A DNA stretch of 64,000 nt. Origin: Pirellulaceae bacterium. GTDB lineage: Bacteria > Planctomycetota > Planctomycetia > Pirellulales > Pirellulaceae. Under the pieces are notes generated by a model. The model did not search any database. It saw nothing but the letters and a program-made list of their open reading frames with translations, and was not told where the DNA came from. Positions 58,111 through 64,000 of this stretch are shown one piece after another. The DNA lies in the NCBI GenBank assembly GCA_019636375.1, contig JAHBXS010000002.1, positions 709,621-773,620 of the forward strand. Reading direction: 5' to 3'. The position numbers and the translations under genes were made by a program. Each line of letters begins with the position of its first letter. The stretch's first letter is position 1.

Positions 58111-58118
58111 CACTTAAT

Positions 58119-58166
58119 CTCCGCGTCACCGTGTCTCCCAATCCCCGTGTCTCCCACTCCCGTCAT
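58119..58166. repeat. GC-rich short repeat, 5' flank of four-helix gene
   Basis: CTCCGCGTCACCGTGTCTCC followed by further CCCCGTGTCTCC and CCCGTCAT units: the complement of the unit at 57672-57712, so on the transcribed strand both flanks have the same GAGACGCGG orientation. Confidence 0.85.
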
Positions 58167-58231
58167 CCGCCATCCCTCTCAATCAAATAGGTACTAAGGC
58201 AGCTTCAGTACCTAATTATTACGTATTGTAC

Positions 58232-59275
58232 CTATATGCGCCGCCAGGCCGCTGCAGGACCTCGTCCCAAACACTCCAGCGTCCCTGACTGTTTTTGTTC
58301 CCTTAAAATACGACGAATCAGGTCAATACCGACCGTGGGACAGCGTTCTTGCACCTGACCCACTGTAAATTCGCCGATGAATGTATCAATCGTGCGGAGT
58401 ACCAAATCTGTCTTCGCACCGCGACCGCCGGAAACTCCACCGACTCGCTCCTCAAACTCGCGATAAGCCGCGATGAGCGTTCCCAACAGATACTCTGTCC
58501 AAGGAGTGAGCGGATGACGACCTTTATGCCAGCCCTGCGAGGATTTATACAAGGAATCGTAATACGTCTCCTTGCTGTTCTCGATGATTGTTTCCAAGCT
58601 AATGAACCGTCCTACCTGATAGCCCGCTTGATAAAGCAGCAACAACGTCAATAACCGAGCCATCCGCCCGTTGCCATCGCGGAACGGGTGGATGCACAGG
58701 AAGTCGAGGATATAAGCCGGAATCAGCAACAGCTTCTCGATTTCATCGTCTTGCCACAAACGACTAAATTGGCGATTCAAGGTCTCCATCGACTCCTGAA
58801 CCAGATGCGGAGCTACGGGTTCAAAGCGAATCAACTCCGTCCCATCAGCTTGAACTTGCGAAACCCGATTGGGAGCCGCCTTCCACCGTCCCCCTCGTTC
58901 ATCCGTGTACTTGAAGAGGTCGCGATGCAACTGCAACACCAGGCCGGTGGTCAGTTTCATGTCTTGAAAATTGCCATGTATCAGCCCCAACACATCACGA
59001 TATCCAGCGATCTCTTGTTCCGATCGGTCTTTGGGAGTTGTCTTGTTCGCCACCAAATCTCGAATTCGCTGCGGAGGAGCAACCACACCTTCAATTCGGT
59101 TGCTGGACTCGGTGCTCTGGATCATCGCGACTTGTTTCAGCGTTTCTAAAACTTGCGGCACCTGTTCGCGATAGAGCTGTTCCTTGCCCCGATATTCGCG
59201 CAGCAAACCGAGCGACTTCACCAACGCATGGGTGAGCGGCAGGCGACGATCAAAAGAATTTTCAAAACTGTTCAT
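58232..59275 (-). CDS. Fic-family AMPylase-like protein, class II
   Basis: 347 residues. The Fic motif is complete: HPFRDGNGRMAR at residues 196-207, with the catalytic His. An inhibitory helix motif SSNRIEG at 57-63 (S-x3-E-G) in the N-terminal part makes it a class II, self-inhibited Fic protein. The C-terminus has a winged-helix-like domain (VGIDLIRRILREQKQSGTLE). Such enzymes transfer AMP or another nucleotide moiety to Ser, Thr or Tyr of a target protein. The gene starts 9 bp after the methylase stop, so it is part of the operon; its target is unknown. Confidence 0.92.
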   Translation of the reverse strand: MNSFENSFDRRLPLTHALVKSLGLLREYRGKEQLYREQVPQVLETLKQVAMIQSTESSNRIEGVVAPPQRIRDLVANKTTPKDRSEQEIAGYRDVLGLIHGNFQDMKLTTGLVLQLHRDLFKYTDERGGRWKAAPNRVSQVQADGTELIRFEPVAPHLVQESMETLNRQFSRLWQDDEIEKLLLIPAYILDFLCIHPFRDGNGRMARLLTLLLLYQAGYQVGRFISLETIIENSKETYYDSLYKSSQGWHKGRHPLTPWTEYLLGTLIAAYREFEERVGGVSGGRGAKTDLVLRTIDTFIGEFTVGQVQERCPTVGIDLIRRILREQKQSGTLECLGRGPAAAWRRI

Positions 59276-59284
59276 CTGCTCCCC

Positions 59285-62200
59285 CTAGTCGTCATCGCCA
59301 AAAGCCAGCATCGGGCCGCGGTCTCGGACGGCACCTTTGGCTCCCAGATGGTTGCTGATGCTTTCGAGCACCGAACGTTCGCTATTGGAGGAAAGTTCGA
59401 TCAGAGATTGAACCACTCGTTTGAACAATTCATTCCGACGCAGGGCGTGCTCGTCGATGTATTCGTCCACCTTTTGCAAATCACCGTCTGTCCACAAGTG
59501 CATCAATCGGTGGATACGGTCGATCAGCGGGACAGCCTTACCCTCCGGAGCATCGTAGCCCATGCTCTTCCCACGCCGCTGATTCCACGCCTTCAGTTTG
59601 ACCTTGCTTCCACCGCCAGAGTCCGCATCGGGATCGGCTTCACTGTCACCATCGCCATCGTCCGATTCTGCATCCACTTCATCGTCTACTGATGATTTGG
59701 CACCGCGCCCGCCTCCCGACAGGATATCCCAAGTTCGCTCCAATTCAGTATCGGACAATCCGCAGGCGGTTGCGTACAGGATGCAAGCCCCAACTGGGGC
59801 CTCGTCTGTGCCAAAATCGTGTCGATGCAGCAAGTAATAAGCCGTTACCTCATCGAGATTTCCCGTCCCCGCGTCCCCGCGTCCCCCTGTCTCCGCGTCT
59901 CCTCCCGTCAAGACCTGACCAACCACATAATCCACCACCATTCGGCGGACATGATTGAGGAACTCTCCCACGCTCATTGTCGCATTCGGTTCATTTGCTT
60001 TTCGAACGACCGGATGCTTGCTGTACGCCTCCATCGCCGGCCCCGTCGCCGCCCACACAAAGTCGGGACCGCGGATACCAGCGTCCCAGTACTCGCGTAG
60101 ACGCACGGCAATGTTTGACTTCATCTCCTCCAGCACATTATTATCCCATCCCGGTCGGGCGGTGGAGGATCGCTTTTTGCATATCAACCAAACCGACGAT
60201 GCTAATGATGCGCGTCCAAGATTACGTAACCCCCCCGGCATTTCTGTTACGATTGGCCAAGATCCGTTAACGCAAAACCCAGCTCGAATGACTGCGGCAG
60301 CAAGTGTTTCCCATGCATCTGGTTTTTTGTTGGCGAAAACGACGACCATATGACCGGTGTCATGAAGGCGATTCGCACCAGCTTGGAAAGCGCGAAACAT
60401 CCCGTCTTCGTAGGTTCGCTTCGAAGCAGCACCGTCACCTGCGTGGCGGCTACTATCGTCGATCAATTCCCCATCACCTGTCTCGGAATTCCATTTCGGT
60501 GACAAATCACTTCCGAAGACAGACTTGTGTGCGACGCTTATATCTGACACGCTCCTCTTCAGCCAGACGTAAAAAAAGTCCATAAGATCAGAATATGGGA
60601 TAGCGTCGTAGTAAGGAGGATCAGTGAATACGACATCATAGCTTTCCTCTCCTCCAACAATTGCAGAGCGATTAACTACTTTGGGGGCGGTCGTTCCTTT
60701 CCAGCATGAATTCTTGAAATTTGAAAGCACTCGCCATGTGGAATTTACACCTCCAGCAAAAAACCGTTCAATTGGTGCGAACGGATTTGCCTCTGCAAAA
60801 TCCCAGGTCATGGGTAAAGCCCAACGCATAAATAAGTGCTTTACTTCTTCCGCACCATTCTCCCAAACGCACATTTGAGTCATGTAATCCGCCGTACGAC
60901 TTACGATGCATCCCGCATACGCCTGTAAGGCTTCAACCCAATCGGTCGAGTATCCGGAGTCTCGCAGGTGATCGCCAGCTGATCTCGTCCAATAAACGAA
61001 TTCTGAAAGCGAAAGCATTTGTCTATTGGTAAAATACTTCGACCATCGATCAAATCCATAAAGTGGGGCACGAAATCCTAGAGCATTTTTCGACGCAGTC
61101 TTTTCCGATATTGTCCCATATGGAAGCCTTGTCATACGTTCATCCAAAACATTCGCAATATCAGATATCAAGATGGTTTCATGTTCATTTGCAACACGAT
61201 ACTCTTTCCCATCAGGTCCAAGCGTTGCTACGGCGACATTTATTGATCCAATCGCATCATTTTGACCCGCAATTCTGATATCTTCCATAGTCATGATCAC
61301 TTGTCCAGGTTTTTGGCAGCAAGGGCACCATGCTCCTGAACGAGACATAGTTCCAGCGCCAATTCTTTTATCATGTTCTCTTTTTTGGGCAGCATTTCCT
61401 CCTTTTGCTGGAACATTTGTATCGATACCAAACACGATGCCATTAGCCTCCGTGTTCGGATTTAGAGTCAATAAAACACGTTTGTTCGACTTTTTGCAAA
61501 GCCATCGACTTTTCAAGAGTGGAATAACAGCCCGACAATTTTTGCAGGTGACTGTCCGCGCCCACAGATACGCCACGGTTGGCTTGGCTACCCAGCGGGG
61601 ATTGGCTTCTACTGCCAGATAATCATCCGAAAATTCAGCGTTCAACGATTCGATGTTTGGCGTGCCATCTTCCTTCAGCGGGACCATTTGCATCGGCTGA
61701 TGCTCGTAGGCGACTTGGTCTTTCTTGAGAGGTTCAAAGTCGGCGTAGGTCGGATAGTATTGGGCGAGCTCCCGTCGCGCTCGCTCCAACACCCACTGCC
61801 CCCAGGCTCGGACATGCCACGCTAAATCGGTTTGTAACTCGGCATCCGGCGGACCATCTTCCTGCACAAACTGAAAACTCGATTGCTCGTCTTTTTCGCC
61901 TCGCTTGGGCTTAGGCTGTTTGGCTATTCGATCATGCAGCCGCTTCATGGCTGCCGTCACTTCTGCCTTGCCGTACCCCTTGGCCTTTTTGAAAAATTCC
62001 TGCATGAAGTCGTCATTCTGCAGAATAAAGTCCGGCAGTTGCCGAGTTTGACCGGCCAGCTTCTGTGGGTACTCCAGCGTGCATTTTTGGATGAACCAAG
62101 CCACCGGATTGATGTCCACCGCCGTCGCTTCACAGCCCAACCGCATCGCCTCCAGCGGGATCGCTCCACCACCGGCGAACGGGTCGAGCACTTTTGGAGC

Positions 62201-62647
62201 CCTTCCGCCGTAGGCCTTTTTGATTTCCTGACGAAACCACTCCAACGTTTCCGCGTTCCCAGTCTCTCGGCCCCAGTGCAGAATGCCTCCTTCGGTTTCC
62301 TCCTTGATCCGCTCGACCGTTTGCCCGTTGGGCATTTTTTTCTTTTCGATCTTCTTGACGACCTTGCCGCCGATCTTCTCGCACAACTCCTGCCGACGCT
62401 TAACAATTTCCCGCTGCCACTGTTCGTCGGTCATTCCCTCCGGTTTCGGCTCGGCCGACGGATCGGGCAACAAGGTCGCAATCAGCGCCGCCCGACAAGC
62501 CGCCAACGGCCGCCGAGCCGGCCAGATATGCAGCGTCGAAATATGCCCATGCCGCACATTCTTCTCATGCACGCTATCCAACGACGCCTGCTTCAGCGGA
62601 AACGCATGTTCAATCAATCGGGGAAAATCTGTATTGTTCTGAGTCAT
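59285..62647 (-). CDS. DUF1156 Zn-ribbon DNA methyltransferase
   Basis: 1120 residues. The DUF1156 signature IWPARRPLAACRAAL is at residues 41-55. SAM motif I is DPFAGGGAIPLEA (155-167) and the amino-methylase motif IV is DPPYYD (676-681). Two zinc knuckles lie between (CKNC...WLC at 369-384; CPCC at 441-444). The order motif I then IV fits N6-adenine or N4-cytosine DNA methylases (COG1743). The ATG overlaps the stop of the TIR-ATPase gene (ATGA). Residues 914-930 are encoded by a GC-rich repeat. The middle of the gene is visibly more AT-rich than its ends. Confidence 0.9.
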   Translation of the reverse strand: MTQNNTDFPRLIEHAFPLKQASLDSVHEKNVRHGHISTLHIWPARRPLAACRAALIATLLPDPSAEPKPEGMTDEQWQREIVKRRQELCEKIGGKVVKKIEKKKMPNGQTVERIKEETEGGILHWGRETGNAETLEWFRQEIKKAYGGRAPKVLDPFAGGGAIPLEAMRLGCEATAVDINPVAWFIQKCTLEYPQKLAGQTRQLPDFILQNDDFMQEFFKKAKGYGKAEVTAAMKRLHDRIAKQPKPKRGEKDEQSSFQFVQEDGPPDAELQTDLAWHVRAWGQWVLERARRELAQYYPTYADFEPLKKDQVAYEHQPMQMVPLKEDGTPNIESLNAEFSDDYLAVEANPRWVAKPTVAYLWARTVTCKNCRAVIPLLKSRWLCKKSNKRVLLTLNPNTEANGIVFGIDTNVPAKGGNAAQKREHDKRIGAGTMSRSGAWCPCCQKPGQVIMTMEDIRIAGQNDAIGSINVAVATLGPDGKEYRVANEHETILISDIANVLDERMTRLPYGTISEKTASKNALGFRAPLYGFDRWSKYFTNRQMLSLSEFVYWTRSAGDHLRDSGYSTDWVEALQAYAGCIVSRTADYMTQMCVWENGAEEVKHLFMRWALPMTWDFAEANPFAPIERFFAGGVNSTWRVLSNFKNSCWKGTTAPKVVNRSAIVGGEESYDVVFTDPPYYDAIPYSDLMDFFYVWLKRSVSDISVAHKSVFGSDLSPKWNSETGDGELIDDSSRHAGDGAASKRTYEDGMFRAFQAGANRLHDTGHMVVVFANKKPDAWETLAAAVIRAGFCVNGSWPIVTEMPGGLRNLGRASLASSVWLICKKRSSTARPGWDNNVLEEMKSNIAVRLREYWDAGIRGPDFVWAATGPAMEAYSKHPVVRKANEPNATMSVGEFLNHVRRMVVDYVVGQVLTGGDAETGGRGDAGTGNLDEVTAYYLLHRHDFGTDEAPVGACILYATACGLSDTELERTWDILSGGGRGAKSSVDDEVDAESDDGDGDSEADPDADSGGGSKVKLKAWNQRRGKSMGYDAPEGKAVPLIDRIHRLMHLWTDGDLQKVDEYIDEHALRRNELFKRVVQSLIELSSNSERSVLESISNHLGAKGAVRDRGPMLAFGDDD
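59858..59908. repeat. GC-rich short repeat inside the methylase gene
   Basis: CCCGTCCCCGCGTCCCCGCG followed by CTGTCTCCGCGTCTCC, the same repeat family as around the four-helix-bundle gene. It is in frame, adds about 17 Gly/Asp/Glu-rich residues and falls between conserved segments of the protein. Confidence 0.88.
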
Positions 62648-64000
62648 GCTTGACCTTCTTCGATCTTCTTAATGAGTATTTCGACGGCCTGCCCAATCGA
62701 GATATGTCGCAAATCTAAGTGCCCAACTTCCTTTGGTAGACCGACGATATTCACATCGTCAACAATTAACGGCAATAGATATTCCTGAGTCCGTTTCTTT
62801 TTGGCTTCCTTCCCAATCTCGATCTCAAATGCTGGCCAGTCTTTCTCAGGATATTCCTTCGAAAGAAATACCACCATATACTCTGCGTCGTTGGCATAAA
62901 CATCGGCAAGCTTTAGCCTTAAATTCTGCCCCCAAAGCTTATGCTGCTCGTCAAAGTCATAGAATACTGTGTATCCTCTTTGATTGAGCAAGTCTCGAAA
63001 TTCTTCTACCAAAGCACGCTGCTCCCCAGCGAACGAGACTGCAACATCCCATGGGTATCTACCCTTGCGAACCTTTACAGACTTGGCGATTTCATTCAAA
63101 TCAGCCAGAGTTAGATAGAATCGAAAAGAAGGGTCTTCAATCGAAATCGTTTTTGAGTTTGCATCGTAGTAGAGTGCATCGTTTAGACCTCGTTCCTCGA
63201 TTACGGCCTGAAGGTTTTTGATGCAATTGTAGAACGAAGTGTTTAGGCGGGCTTTTTCCTTTTCGTCCTCACCAGCGCCTACAATTCTTGCCCTTACCTC
63301 TTCGACTCCAATTTCGCTTTTGTCAATTAAGCAAATGTGCCGTATGATTTGGAAGTAAGTGTTATGGACAGATGCCGCTTGCTGCTTTCCTTTGGCAAGG
63401 CCGATTATCTTGTTCTGAAACTTTCCTTTATAGATTCGAAGTACTCCATCTTTGATGTCGTCGATCGTCGGTGATATTTCCCGGTTTAATGGACAAGTCT
63501 CAAACAAATCAGATCGTAAGCAGGCCACTCTACAGATCACGTGAATCGCAGAAGGAATCCCCTTGGATGCCTGTACGAATAATTGAAGTGTCGTAGCTGC
63601 AAAACGGAAATTCAGAGCGTTCTCACCCAACCGCATGATCGCTTCGATGAACTGTCCATCCTGAACTCCCATGTCATACGGGTCATTGCGAATGCCCAAC
63701 TCTTGGTCTGATTCGAGGAGCTGATGCGCAGATTCCGCAATACCAATGACAAAGCACCGGATGCTTAATTCATGCCATCGCTTAAGCCTTTTGGCGAGTT
63801 CGATTCGTGCTGTGTAGGAAAGGTGATGAAAGTCGTCAATCACTATAATCTTGCAAGCCTGCATCCATTCATTTATGTCAGCACGATCACAACCAAATGC
63901 CTTTTCCAAAACGCTATCCAAGTCCTCAAGGTCAGAAAAATCTCTGCCGGATATCCAGTATTGGTCGCCTGGGAATATCTGTGCCTTCTCAAGAGCCTTT
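62644..64000 (-). CDS. AAA/TniB-like ATPase with C-terminal TIR domain (5' end cut by window)
   Basis: The frame is open to base 64000, so about 452 codons are visible and the start and Walker A lie outside. The visible part has Walker B (KIIVIDDFHHLS), sensor-like segments (CFVIGIAESAHQLL) of a TniB/TnsC-like AAA ATPase and a helical middle. From about 135 residues before the end a TIR domain follows: YPWDVAVSFAGEQRALVEEF, GYTVFYDF, and DWPAFEIEIGKE with the likely catalytic Glu. TIR domains of this type cleave NAD+ or make signalling nucleotides in bacterial immunity. The gene leads into the methylase gene with a 4-bp overlap. Confidence 0.87.
   Translation of the reverse strand, partial: KALEKAQIFPGDQYWISGRDFSDLEDLDSVLEKAFGCDRADINEWMQACKIIVIDDFHHLSYTARIELAKRLKRWHELSIRCFVIGIAESAHQLLESDQELGIRNDPYDMGVQDGQFIEAIMRLGENALNFRFAATTLQLFVQASKGIPSAIHVICRVACLRSDLFETCPLNREISPTIDDIKDGVLRIYKGKFQNKIIGLAKGKQQAASVHNTYFQIIRHICLIDKSEIGVEEVRARIVGAGEDEKEKARLNTSFYNCIKNLQAVIEERGLNDALYYDANSKTISIEDPSFRFYLTLADLNEIAKSVKVRKGRYPWDVAVSFAGEQRALVEEFRDLLNQRGYTVFYDFDEQHKLWGQNLRLKLADVYANDAEYMVVFLSKEYPEKDWPAFEIEIGKEAKKKRTQEYLLPLIVDDVNIVGLPKEVGHLDLRHISIGQAVEILIKKIEEGQA

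Overview
The window looks like chromosomal DNA from a planctomycete, most likely a Pirellulales-type bacterium. The basis is its gene content: a DUF1080 secreted hydrolase, a PhyH-type dioxygenase, secreted proteins of no known family, a Ser/Thr kinase with a planctomycete-style N-terminal extension, a second gyrase-like topoisomerase pair, and many TTG or GTG starts. No rRNA or tRNA gene was recognised. Both edges cut a gene: an ABC ATPase on the left and a TIR-ATPase on the right.

Left part (1-17 kb): an ABC exporter plus acyltransferase operon, single metabolic genes, a parC-parE pair, two small secreted Cys/Gly/Tyr-rich proteins, and a PfkB kinase divergent from an aldolase-like gene whose start codon overlaps that of the kinase. 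Next comes a four-helix-bundle gene bracketed by 9-bp-period repeats, followed by a patchwork of copied gene ends and a secreted beta-propeller protein.

Nitrogen module (17-29 kb): napA-napB-cupin on the minus strand faces a plus-strand operon of tetraheme cytochrome, NrfC-like, NrfD-like, nrfH and nrfA. Together they can take nitrate to nitrite (Nap) and nitrite to ammonium (Nrf), i.e. respiratory ammonification. NapB carries a duplicated diheme module and NrfA has CxxCH at all five heme sites. An alginate-export-type porin follows convergently.

Middle (29-54 kb): a second ABC transporter with a propeller-like domain inside its permease, a Nudix hydrolase, a purE-purK operon, and a 2.0-kb group II intron sitting inside a REP-like palindrome whose empty form lies 3.5 kb away. 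Further along are REPIN-like palindromes, a stand-alone groES, several secreted proteins, a Ser/Thr kinase fused to a degenerate receiver domain, a three-gene membrane/TPR operon, and an RpoD-type sigma factor behind an 830-bp structured leader region.

Right end (54-64 kb): a minus-strand operon encoding, in transcription order, an AAA-type ATPase with a C-terminal TIR domain (cut by the window edge), a DUF1156 Zn-ribbon DNA methylase, a class II Fic protein, a four-helix-bundle (S23/IVP-like) protein flanked by GC-rich short repeats, and a DUF499 P-loop ATPase. The combination reads as a candidate anti-phage defence locus and is the strongest candidate here for an undescribed system. The methylase gene is compositionally mosaic and carries the same GC-rich repeat in frame.
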